From: Acetomicrobium thermoterrenum DSM 13490
Lineage (GTDB): Bacteria; Synergistota; Synergistia; Synergistales; Acetomicrobiaceae
Assembly (NCBI RefSeq): GCF_900107215.1
Contig: NZ_FNPD01000007.1
Location: forward strand, 1 to 64,000
Length of the DNA: 64,000 nucleotides
Direction: 5' to 3'
The first letter of the stretch is position 1; every line of letters starts with the position of its first letter. Below the pieces are notes generated by a model. It saw nothing but the letters and a program-made list of their open reading frames with translations, searched no databases and was not told the DNA's origin. Position numbers and translations under genes: made by a program. Positions 52,652-60,347 of the stretch are shown piece by piece.

Positions 52652-55078
52652 TTAAACCTGCTCGTATTCGGTCCTGGCTATTATCTCTTCCTGCAATCCC
52701 TTTGGCAAATTAACGAAGTAATCGCTGTAGCCGGCGACTCTCACCATGAGGTCCTGGAAGTCCTTGGGCCTTTTTTGCGCTTCCTTGAGCAGTTCGGTGC
52801 TTACGACGTTAAACTGCACGTGATGGCCGCCCATCATGAAAAAGGTCCTGATCAACTGGGCCAGCTTTCTGACGTTCTCTTCACCTTCGAGCAGATCGGG
52901 GCTAAGCCGTTGGTTCAGTAAGGCACCGCCTGTCTTGTCCCAATCGCATTTTGAGACGGATCTGAAAACGGCTGCAATACCCTTCCTGTCGCTTCCTTGG
53001 ACGGGCGATATGCCTTCCGACACAGGGAAGCCTGCCTTTCTGCCGTCAGGGGTAGCGCCTGTGACTTTACCAAAATAGACGTGAGCAGTGGTAGGCAAAA
53101 AGTACGCCCTCTTCGACGCCATCCTTATGGGCGAGGAAGGATAGCTTTCGATCATACTGACGACTTGGTCCACGAGGTCTTTGGCTATCTTGTCGGCATA
53201 ATCGTCATCTTCGCCGTATTTGGGAGTTTTGTTCAATATGGTCTGCCGCAATATCTCGTTTTTGCCGGCAAAGTCGGACTTCAAGGCATCGAGCAGTTCG
53301 TCCATCTGCACAGCCCTTTTGTCGAAGATGTGATATTTGATAGATGTCAAGCTGTAGGAAATGGTACCAAGGCCTACAACCTGGAGGTACTGTGTGTTGT
53401 AGCGCGTGCCGCCGCAATTGTAGTCCTTTGCCTTTTCCACGCAATCGCAAAGCCAAAGCGACATGAAGGGAACGGGAAAGTGCTTGGCAAATATGGACTC
53501 TATGATGTCATTTCCCTTCATCTTGATGTCCATAAAATACTTAACCTGCTTCATGAAGGCATCCCATAGCTCGTCAAAGGTCTTAAAGTTTCGGGGATCT
53601 CCAGTGCTTAAGCCCAGCTTTTTGCCCGTTCGGGGGTCGACGCCGTCGTTTAGGGTGATCTCAAGTATTTTGGGCAAGTTGAAGTATCCGGTTAAAATGT
53701 ACGATTCCTTTCCGAAGGCTCCAGTCTCGACGCATCCGCTTACTCCTGCTGTGCGGGCATCCTCCAAAGATTTGCCCTGCCTCAGCATCTTAACGATGAC
53801 ACCGTCGAAGTTGAAAAATGGAGGTTCGCCAAAGCCGGGGCCTACTACCTTCAATGCCTTGGTGACGAAACGTTCCGGGTTTTTTACGCTCACCTGGACC
53901 GCAGTATTTGGCTGCAAGGTCCTCATCTCATCTAATACCTCAAGCAGCAAATAGGAAACTTCGTTGACGCCGTCGGAGCCGTCCTCTTTAAGGCCTCCTA
54001 TGTTTATCTTCGTGAAGTCGTTATAGGTGAAGCTTTCCTCTGCCGTGACGCGCACCTTTGGCACTGCTGGCTGATTGTTGATCTTCAACCAGAATGCCTC
54101 GAGCAGCTCTTTTGCCTGTTCCCTGGTGAGCGTTCCATCGGCAACTTCCCTTTCATAAAAGGGATATAGGTGCTGATCCAGCCTTCCGGGGTTGAAGGAA
54201 TCCCAGGGGTTTGTCTCGTACACTATGCCCACATGGACGAACCAATAATGCTGCAAGGCCTCCCAAAAGGTCTTTGGCGCATGGGCAGGCACGTGATCGC
54301 AAATTTGGGCCATCTTTTCAAGCTCGGCCTTTCTTTTGGCGTCTCTTTCTAATTTCGCTAACTCTCGCAGTTTTTCGGCATATCTTTTAGCGTAAATCAG
54401 TATGGCATCAGCTGCGATGTCCATGGCCTTTAGCTCTTCCATCTTGTCGTAATATGCGGGATCGGCTGGGTTTAGAGCGTTCATCTGCCTTTTGATGTCT
54501 TCCTTTACGTCCAAGACGCCCTTCTCGAATATCTTTTCTCCGCCGGCACTGTGACCTGGCGCTCTTTGCTCCATGAACTCGGTCCATATGCCGGCCTCGT
54601 AAGCTTCGATCCATTCCTTGGGGAGGTTGCTAAAGATAATTTCCCTAGTCGTCCTGCCCTTCCAGAAAGGAATAATCTCTTCTTCATATATCTTTTTGGT
54701 ATCCTCGTCGACCCTGTAGGGCATGTTTTCCCTTGTGTCTAAAACTTCCAAATCCTCAAGGTCGTGGGTACATATCTCGGGGTATGTGGGCACCTCCTGG
54801 GGTCCGGTACCGCGAAGGCCTACTATGAGCTGCCCGTCTTCTACGGGAAGGCTTACTCGCTCCATCAAGTATTTGAAGGCTAGGGCACGTCTAACGGGTT
54901 CGGACTTGCCGTCGGCTTGACCGCTTTTGTAAAACTCGGTCACAAGCCTAGCCCGTTCACTTGATATCTTTACAGGAGCGCTGACGCTTTCTTCCCTAAG
55001 CTTCGCAATGCGCTTGCTTATAGGCCTTATTGCCGCCCTCCTTTTTGCCATTTCCCTTTCCACTCTTACTTCGGACAT
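52652..55078 (-). CDS. hypD: Glycyl-radical enzyme, probable trans-4-hydroxyproline dehydratase
   Basis: PFL-like glycyl-radical enzyme of 808 residues. The radical glycine is G783 in VRVAGYSDYF and the thiyl cysteine C449 in SGCVETGAFG, with E451. From memory of Clostridioides HypD, the residues lining the hydroxyproline site are also here: H176 in RAPGHSAGG, D293 in PWDSFNPG, S349 and F355 in EESFTYNDFTKI, and Y465 in ILTGYFNLPK. HypD dehydrates trans-4-hydroxy-L-proline to pyrroline-5-carboxylate. The neighbouring imino-acid-type dehydrogenase complex fits this. No proC is in view. Other GREs (choline lyase, glycerol dehydratase) have a different residue set. AGGAGG precedes the ATG. Confidence 0.8.
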   Translation of the reverse strand: MSEVRVEREMAKRRAAIRPISKRIAKLREESVSAPVKISSERARLVTEFYKSGQADGKSEPVRRALAFKYLMERVSLPVEDGQLIVGLRGTGPQEVPTYPEICTHDLEDLEVLDTRENMPYRVDEDTKKIYEEEIIPFWKGRTTREIIFSNLPKEWIEAYEAGIWTEFMEQRAPGHSAGGEKIFEKGVLDVKEDIKRQMNALNPADPAYYDKMEELKAMDIAADAILIYAKRYAEKLRELAKLERDAKRKAELEKMAQICDHVPAHAPKTFWEALQHYWFVHVGIVYETNPWDSFNPGRLDQHLYPFYEREVADGTLTREQAKELLEAFWLKINNQPAVPKVRVTAEESFTYNDFTKINIGGLKEDGSDGVNEVSYLLLEVLDEMRTLQPNTAVQVSVKNPERFVTKALKVVGPGFGEPPFFNFDGVIVKMLRQGKSLEDARTAGVSGCVETGAFGKESYILTGYFNLPKILEITLNDGVDPRTGKKLGLSTGDPRNFKTFDELWDAFMKQVKYFMDIKMKGNDIIESIFAKHFPVPFMSLWLCDCVEKAKDYNCGGTRYNTQYLQVVGLGTISYSLTSIKYHIFDKRAVQMDELLDALKSDFAGKNEILRQTILNKTPKYGEDDDYADKIAKDLVDQVVSMIESYPSSPIRMASKRAYFLPTTAHVYFGKVTGATPDGRKAGFPVSEGISPVQGSDRKGIAAVFRSVSKCDWDKTGGALLNQRLSPDLLEGEENVRKLAQLIRTFFMMGGHHVQFNVVSTELLKEAQKRPKDFQDLMVRVAGYSDYFVNLPKGLQEEIIARTEYEQV

Positions 55079-55180
55079 TTTACATGCCTCCTGATTATCT
55101 ATAAAATGAACTAATTATATAGTAATTTGTAAATTTTATAATTATTTCTAATTTAATTGTATTATATGCCTTCTTAGCTC

Positions 55181-55606
55181 CTACTTCCACCTTTCCCAAT
55201 CGATCAGGCCTTCGCTTTTGGAGACTATTGTAGTTCCAACAAGGTCGCCTGTGACGTTTATACCAGTTCTACCCATATCAAGAATTACGTCTATTCCAAG
55301 AACCAAGGCAAAAGCAGCCGCAGCCGCTGCAGCTGGTTCAGGATTAATTCCCAACATATTCATCGCCGCCAACAACATTACGGGGCTTGATCCTGCAATC
55401 CCCGCCGTACCTGTTGTACCAATAGTTACTACTATAGCAAGCAATACTTGCTGCGCCAATGCAAAATGAATTCCCATCGCATTGGCCACGAAAAATATGG
55501 AAAGCACTTGGTAGTAAGCTTCCCCGTCAAGATTTATCTGCGATCCCAAAGGCAGGGTAAAGCCACACACCGATCTGGGTATTCCCAACTTTTCCTCTTG
55601 TGTCAA
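55181..55606 (-). pseudogene. Dicarboxylate/amino acid:cation symporter, 3' fragment
   Basis: C-terminal third of a GltP/DAACS sodium symporter. It keeps GIPRSVCGFTLPLGSQINLDG (hairpin 2 region), VTIGTTGTAGIAGSSPVMLL and the substrate-binding GIDVILDMGRTGINVTGD. Intact proteins have 400-430 residues; only 141 remain here, beginning near TTG/ATG-like codons without family homology upstream. The missing N-terminal helices mean it cannot transport. It lies about 100 bases upstream of the glycyl-radical gene, in the same direction, and may be the relic of that operon's uptake system. Confidence 0.75.
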
Positions 55607-55850
55607 TATAAAATTACAGGTTCGTTGTCGGTTAGAATGAAAGGCGTAAAGTATTTACCGACAACCACATCACTAGGGCTTGCCAAGGATCACAACGGCG
55701 TGGTCCATACTACTTGAAGCAGCCAGTTTGCAATCTTGCAGGATGAGAATTAAAGGCTATATAATTCTATAGAGATTACAAAAATTTAGTATATCAGTAT
55801 GATGAATTTATATATTGCATCATTTTATTGGAACGAACGGAGGTATCGAT

Positions 55851-56909
55851 GTGAAAAGATCCAAAAAGGAGATCGGTAAAAAGGTCGGAGTTCCACCTGG
55901 AACGCTCATATATACTGGCGACAAAAGGGAAGAGTTCGAAATAACTGCAATAGACTACAATGCCAGCGGATACAGAAAAATAAAGGTCAAGGATATAGAC
56001 GAGTGTGCATCATTTAAAGATCCTTCTACCGTCACATGGATAGATGTTGTGGGGCTGCACAGGGTAGATGCTGTAGAAAAGATCGGCAAAATCTACAACC
56101 TGCATCCCCTTGTGTTAGAGGATATCCTAAATATTCATCAGCGATCCAAAATAGAGTACTTCGAAGATTACATCTTCATTGTCCTCAAAATGTTGACCTA
56201 CGACGACAAATCGCACGAGATCGAAATCGAGCAGGTCAGCATGGTGTTGGGAGACAGCTTTGTCTTTACCTTTCGGGAAAGAAAACTTGACATCTTTGAC
56301 CCTATACGCGAAAGGATAGAAAACGACAAGGGAGCGATCAGAAAGAGGGGCGCCGATTATCTCCTCCATGCCTTAATCGATATCATTGTCGATCACTACT
56401 ATATAATCCTCGAAAAGCTGGGAGAAGAGATTGAAGGCCTGGAAAACGAAGTGATCACAAACCCCTCCCAAGATACCGTACAGGCAATACACAAGTTTAA
56501 AAGTAATTTAATTAACATGAGAAGGTCTGCATGGCCCTTGAGGGAGGTGTTAAGCCAGCTGTCGAAGGGAGATTCACATTTAATCACTGAAGCACTCATA
56601 TACTTTAGAGATGTATACGACCATACCATTCAGGCAATAGACACCGTTGAAATGTTTCGGGATATGGCAAGCAGTTTGCTTGACATATATCTTTCGAACA
56701 TAAGCAATAAAACTAACGAGATCATGAAGGTTTTGACCATATTAGCCACGATATTCATCCCTTTGACCCTGATTGCGGGCATTTACGGCATGAACTTCAA
56801 ATACATGCCGGAGCTGGAATGGAGATACGGTTATCCCATGGTGCTAATCGTGATATTGGTCATCGGCATAGGGATGGTGGTGTATTTTAAAAGAAAAAAG
56901 TGGATGTAA
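55851..56909 (+). CDS. corA: CorA-type magnesium/cobalt channel
   Basis: Pentameric inner-membrane divalent-cation channel. The selectivity signature GMN is at residues 313-315 in GIYGMNFKYMPEL, between the two C-terminal membrane helices (VLTILATIFIPLTLIAG and YPMVLIVILVIGIGMVVYF), with a basic end KRKKWM. The cytoplasmic funnel has VTWIDVVGLH, YNLHPLVLEDIL and the long helix region. The 352 residues fit. I place the start at GTG 55851 (MKRSKKEIGKK), six bases after GGAGG; an ATG 36 bases earlier has no site. No M-box riboswitch is visible upstream. Confidence 0.93.
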   Translation: MKRSKKEIGKKVGVPPGTLIYTGDKREEFEITAIDYNASGYRKIKVKDIDECASFKDPSTVTWIDVVGLHRVDAVEKIGKIYNLHPLVLEDILNIHQRSKIEYFEDYIFIVLKMLTYDDKSHEIEIEQVSMVLGDSFVFTFRERKLDIFDPIRERIENDKGAIRKRGADYLLHALIDIIVDHYYIILEKLGEEIEGLENEVITNPSQDTVQAIHKFKSNLINMRRSAWPLREVLSQLSKGDSHLITEALIYFRDVYDHTIQAIDTVEMFRDMASSLLDIYLSNISNKTNEIMKVLTILATIFIPLTLIAGIYGMNFKYMPELEWRYGYPMVLIVILVIGIGMVVYFKRKKWM

Positions 56910-56989
56910 TAGATTTCTTCCTAATATTATTCAAATTAATTCAATTTAAAATTTAATATAAATTATCTTGTAACTTCATATTAAAGTCT

Positions 56990-57028
56990 ACCTTCAATAT
57001 AGAGATCGTTACAATCTATATTGAAGGT
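56990..57028. terminator. Probable terminator after corA
   Basis: A perfect 14-bp stem (ACCTTCAATATAGA 56990-57003 with TCTATATTGAAGGT 57015-57028) and an 11-base loop, followed by TACCTTTTAC. The T tract is weak. It lies between convergent corA and radC. Confidence 0.65.
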
Positions 57029-57055
57029 TACCTTTTACACAAAACAAAACATTAT

Positions 57056-57133
57056 TCAGAGGCGGGCTTGCATGCTGTCCTTCGGCGCAAAAGTTGCCGC
57101 GAAAAGACTTAAACTCCACACGATGAGCACCAT
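57056..57133 (-). CDS. Possible 25-residue hydrophobic microprotein after radC
   Basis: A short frame from ATG 57133 to TGA 57056-57058 encodes MVLIVWSLSLFAATFAPKDS and five more residues. It is one hydrophobic segment with a polar tail, starting 16 bases after the radC stop. The only ribosome-site candidate, AAAGG, is 13 bases away. It may be a membrane microprotein or the relic of a signal peptide. Confidence 0.2.
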   Translation of the reverse strand: MVLIVWSLSLFAATFAPKDSMQARL

Positions 57134-57148
57134 GAGCAGCAATCGCCT

Positions 57149-58078
57149 TTAATTAAATATCAGGCCTTCCCTAGCAAAGCTGTAAAAATCACCCTGATTT
57201 TTGCCTACTATTATGTGATCGAGCACGTTTACGCCCACAAGATCACAGGCGTAGGATATGCGGCTAGTAAGCTCGACATCTTCCGACGATGGCGTCGTTT
57301 CGCCCGAAGGATGATTGTGAACCAGTATGACTGAAGATGCAGATTTTAAGGACGCAGCCTTTACGATTTCCTTTGGATCGACCACGGTGGCATTTACGCT
57401 GCCCTTGCTTATCTCAACATTTCCAATGGGCTTATTTTTAATATCCAAAAGAATGACGATAAAAACTTCCTTTTGCTTATCCCTCAGATAGGGGGCATAA
57501 TATTCGGAAACATAGCCGATCACATCGTCAGGTTTATTTAATTTTTTCTTCGTCTCAGCCTTTTCCTTAAAAAATCTCTTACCAAGCTCAAGGGCTGCCT
57601 TTATTTGTACGGCCTTGGCAAGGCCAATTCCATCAATTTTGGAAATATCTGAGATGGGCGCCGAATCTATACCGCGAAGCGATCCAAAACGGTTGAGCAA
57701 AGTCCTTGCGAGCTCTTCTGCGCTCATGCCCTCTTTCCCGGTCCTTAAAATTATCGCCAAAAGTTTGCCCAAGGGTAGGTTTTCTGCCCCAAGCTGCACG
57801 AGCATCTCCCTTGGCCTTTCTTCTTTCACCCATTCTTTGATCGGCCGTGTCGATTTCCGCTCTGCCACCATTCTTTTAATTTTTCCCCTTAACTTTTCGC
57901 ATTCATCAGCTGTATTGATATTTAACTGCAGGACTATGTCATTCGCCCTTTCTTCGGTAAGCAACCCCTTTTTGGAACATCTTAAATATACCTTTCCTTT
58001 TTTGCTGTACATCGGATAAATGGCGTTTGCCACCATGAAGTCAAGCAGTTCTTTTGCCGGCAAAATCTCGTCGCTCAT
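57149..58078 (-). CDS. radC: RadC-family JAB/MPN protein with N-terminal extension
   Basis: JAMM-fold protein historically called DNA repair protein RadC; its biochemical role is uncertain. UPF0758 N-terminal helix-hairpin region KIDGIGLAKAVQIKAALELG precedes the metalloprotease-like motif with H254, H256 and D267 in VHNHPSGETTPSSEDVEL and an upstream glutamate near 237. The 309 residues exceed the usual 220-230 because of about 80 additional N-terminal residues (ANAIYPMYSKKGKVYLRCSK, then a helical part), which look like a separate small domain. It is monocistronic and convergent with corA. Confidence 0.88.
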   Translation of the reverse strand: MSDEILPAKELLDFMVANAIYPMYSKKGKVYLRCSKKGLLTEERANDIVLQLNINTADECEKLRGKIKRMVAERKSTRPIKEWVKEERPREMLVQLGAENLPLGKLLAIILRTGKEGMSAEELARTLLNRFGSLRGIDSAPISDISKIDGIGLAKAVQIKAALELGKRFFKEKAETKKKLNKPDDVIGYVSEYYAPYLRDKQKEVFIVILLDIKNKPIGNVEISKGSVNATVVDPKEIVKAASLKSASSVILVHNHPSGETTPSSEDVELTSRISYACDLVGVNVLDHIIVGKNQGDFYSFAREGLIFN

Positions 58079-58210
58079 GCCGATAACGACCTCCGTTCAG
58101 TTTCTATGATGATATCTCGCGGCTCCGTAAAATTTGAGATGGGACAAATGTACTCGTTAACTAATTACCTTTTGTGCAACGACACGATACACGACGCATA
58201 ACGTAGATAC

Positions 58211-58921
58211 CTATATCCTTCCTATAGGCATTATACACAACGGACTTTCTTCCTTTGGAAGGCTTAAAACTTTTTTTACTTCCTCATCCCTAAAGGCTCC
58301 AACGACCACTGTGCCAAGGCCTAAAGAAACAGCTTGCAGACAAACATTTTCAGCAGCGTGCCCGACTTCCATATACACATATCTGATGCCCCTATCGCCG
58401 TATTTGCCCGTCGTTCTTTCATAAACTGCGGTAAATACCAAGTCAATGGCGCCATCCCTGACGCAAGATTGCCTGAGAGCTGCGACAGCCAAACTGTCTC
58501 GTAAATCTTCATCTATGACCTTTAAGAGTTCATGCCCACGGGGCACATACTTATATACGCCTCTTGCGATGCCATCTACATTGCCAACCAAGACGTACAA
58601 TTCAAGTGGATAAAGTGCACCTGCAGAAGGTGCCGTTTTAAAGCCCCATCTTTGACCGGTGATCCCCTGCGCAGCCCAAAGGAGTTGCGAAACCTCACCA
58701 AGCGTCAGCGGCTCATCTTTGTATCTGCGAACCGATCTTCGTTCAAGCAAAGCTTTCTCAACAGATGTGTCGCTCTCGTATTTGGGTTCAGGTAGCTTTA
58801 TTTTTCCATTGGCATGCTTCCCTGGTTCACTTCCGTATCCTGCTCCTATCATCATGAAAAACCCTCCCATTCCTAAGCATATTAATGCCACAAACATGAT
58901 TATTAACTTTGTTTTATTCAT
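58211..58921 (-). CDS. Nitroreductase-family protein with signal peptide (SagB-like)
   Basis: FMN-dependent nitroreductase-fold protein. LLERRSVRRYKDEPLTLGEV gives the FMN-binding start, PSAGALYPLELYVLV is characteristic of the SagB/ThcOx branch, and YVYMEVGHAAENVCLQAVSLGLGTVVVG contains the second FMN block (landmarks only). It begins with a signal-anchor (MNKTKLIIMFVALICLGMGG) and should be exported or membrane-tethered. The length is 236 residues from ATG 58921, which has GTGGTGA upstream. Stand-alone exported members are common in anaerobes; the substrate is unknown. No azoline peptide cluster is nearby. Confidence 0.82.
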   Translation of the reverse strand: MNKTKLIIMFVALICLGMGGFFMMIGAGYGSEPGKHANGKIKLPEPKYESDTSVEKALLERRSVRRYKDEPLTLGEVSQLLWAAQGITGQRWGFKTAPSAGALYPLELYVLVGNVDGIARGVYKYVPRGHELLKVIDEDLRDSLAVAALRQSCVRDGAIDLVFTAVYERTTGKYGDRGIRYVYMEVGHAAENVCLQAVSLGLGTVVVGAFRDEEVKKVLSLPKEESPLCIMPIGRI

Positions 58922-59403
58922 AAAAATCACCACTTTTTTTGATAAATAACAGTACAAGCCTATTTTCAACATAGGAATGCTGCTGCACTAGATTTTTTGT
59001 AACTGCACTCGCTAATTGCCAAACATATATTGCTATATCATTTTATCAAAAGATGATCACCGTATTCGCCAAAGGGCCGAATAGCCTTGCACGAAACTAC
59101 GCTCATCTGTTCATTTTCGACATGAGCAGAAGCTGAACGATGACGACCAACTTCTTTAGGAGTTCGGTACTTCAAATTTTCGTGCAATGCATCTGTTATA
59201 ATACCAGTTGCATTATTTTCTTAAAAAATAATAAGGCAACGCCCTTTTACAGTGCGAAAGGCACCAAAGATCGAGCAGCAAACTTGCAATGCAGGTATCG
59301 AAGTTTTATTGAAAACTATCTTGCCTCAGTTTAGACTACAATTTCACCAACTTCAGTAACCAAGGGGGCGTAAATTTAGCTCCTTTTACTTGAGGTGTTC
59401 ATC
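58922..59403. other. Largely gene-free region with a possible transposase relic
   Basis: About 480 bases between divergent genes. Apart from the possible transposase C-terminal relic at 59038-59220 and a small palindrome ATTATTTT/AAAAATAAT near 59212-59232, I see no reading frame, riboswitch or RNA gene. GAGGTG at its right end is the ribosome site of the radical SAM gene. Confidence 0.3.
59038..59220 (-). pseudogene. Possible transposase C-terminal relic
   Basis: A start-less minus-strand frame reads DALHENLKYRTPKEVGRHRS, then a serine-rich stretch, and ends at TGA 59038-59040. LHxxLxYRTPKEV resembles the C-terminal end of IS3/IS30-type integrase-core transposases (usually LNxxTPxEV). The remaining residues do not continue the family. 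Assignment is weak. Confidence 0.25.
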
Positions 59404-60300
59404 ATGAAACAGGACAAAGAATTCTTAAAAAAGCTATCGGAACGCTTGGAAATGGCTTTGGAAATTTTGTCGAACTGTGAACTGTGTCCGAGGAAGTGTC
59501 ACGTAAATCGCCTTAAAGACGAAAAGGGCTTTTGCAAGACGGGAAGAAATGCCATCTTAAGCAGCTACGGATCTCATTTTGGCGAAGAAAAAGTTTTAGT
59601 AGGAAGATTTGGCTCGGGCACGATATTTTTCACCCACTGCAACATGTCATGCGTATTCTGCCAAAATTACGACATCAGTCAACTTGGCAAGGGCAATGAG
59701 GTCTCCGCCCAAGAATTGGCTGACATCATGCTTGAGCTTCAAAGGATGGGTTGTCATAACATCAACTTGGTATCTCCCACGCACTGCGTTGCCCAAATAT
59801 TGGAAGCCCTTCTTATCGCCTTCGAGGAGGGCTTGAAAGTTCCCATCGTCTACAACACGGGCGGCTACGATTCCGTCGATACTCTGAAATTACTTGATGG
59901 GATCGTCGATATATACATGCCGGACATTAAGTACGGCGATGACGAAAGGGGCATGCGTTATTCTTCAGCTCCTAATTACTTTTCTGTAGCAAAAAGTGCA
60001 GTCAAGGAAATGCACCGGCAAGTGGGAGATTTAAAGACGGACGATAGTGGAATTGCCGTTAAAGGGCTCTTAGTGAGGCACCTGGTACTTCCAAACGACC
60101 TTGCCGGAACAGAAAAAGTGATGGAGTTTTTGGCCACAGAAATTTCTACCGAAACCTTCGTAAACATAATGGACCAGTACCGCCCTTTATATAAGACTAA
60201 GCAGTATCCTGAGCTTTCAAGGCCCGCCAATCGCGCTGAATTTCAAAGGGCAGTGGAGATGGCGCGAAAACATGGCATTCATCGAATATGTGAAAAATGA
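59404..60300 (+). CDS. Radical SAM protein, PflA-related (COG1313 type)
   Basis: Radical-SAM enzyme with the cluster motif C79, C83, C86 in THCNMSCVFCQNYDIS and an N-terminal cysteine set (C25, C28, C32, C44 in NCELCPRKCHVNR and GFCKTGR) seen in the PflA-like family of unknown function. GGYDSVDTLKLLDGIVDIYM and KGLLVRHLVLPNDLAGTEKV complete the barrel. The length is 298 residues. ATG 59404 follows TGAGGTG; a GTG three codons earlier overlaps that site. No glycyl-radical partner is next to it, so it may activate an enzyme elsewhere or modify another substrate. Confidence 0.83.
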   Translation: MKQDKEFLKKLSERLEMALEILSNCELCPRKCHVNRLKDEKGFCKTGRNAILSSYGSHFGEEKVLVGRFGSGTIFFTHCNMSCVFCQNYDISQLGKGNEVSAQELADIMLELQRMGCHNINLVSPTHCVAQILEALLIAFEEGLKVPIVYNTGGYDSVDTLKLLDGIVDIYMPDIKYGDDERGMRYSSAPNYFSVAKSAVKEMHRQVGDLKTDDSGIAVKGLLVRHLVLPNDLAGTEKVMEFLATEISTETFVNIMDQYRPLYKTKQYPELSRPANRAEFQRAVEMARKHGIHRICEK

Positions 60301-60347
60301 GTGATCTGCCGTTTATGGGAGGCCCCGGGATAGGTTTGGAAATTGTT

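Noticed and set aside
55607-55850. M-box magnesium riboswitch or a full symporter 5' end before corA
   Set aside because: No conserved M-box helices are recognisable. The GTTGTCGGT/ACCGACAAC repeat at 55625-55665 is short, lacks a T tract, and the DNA between does not continue the symporter.
58211-58921. Azoline-forming peptide (SagB) gene cluster
   Set aside because: The nitroreductase has SagB-like motifs, but no YcaO cyclodehydratase or precursor peptide is nearby, and it carries a signal anchor.
59404-60300. Activase of the HypD-like enzyme
   Set aside because: The glycyl-radical gene already has its own adjacent activase with the expected extra Fe-S clusters; this radical SAM protein belongs to a different, PflA-related family.
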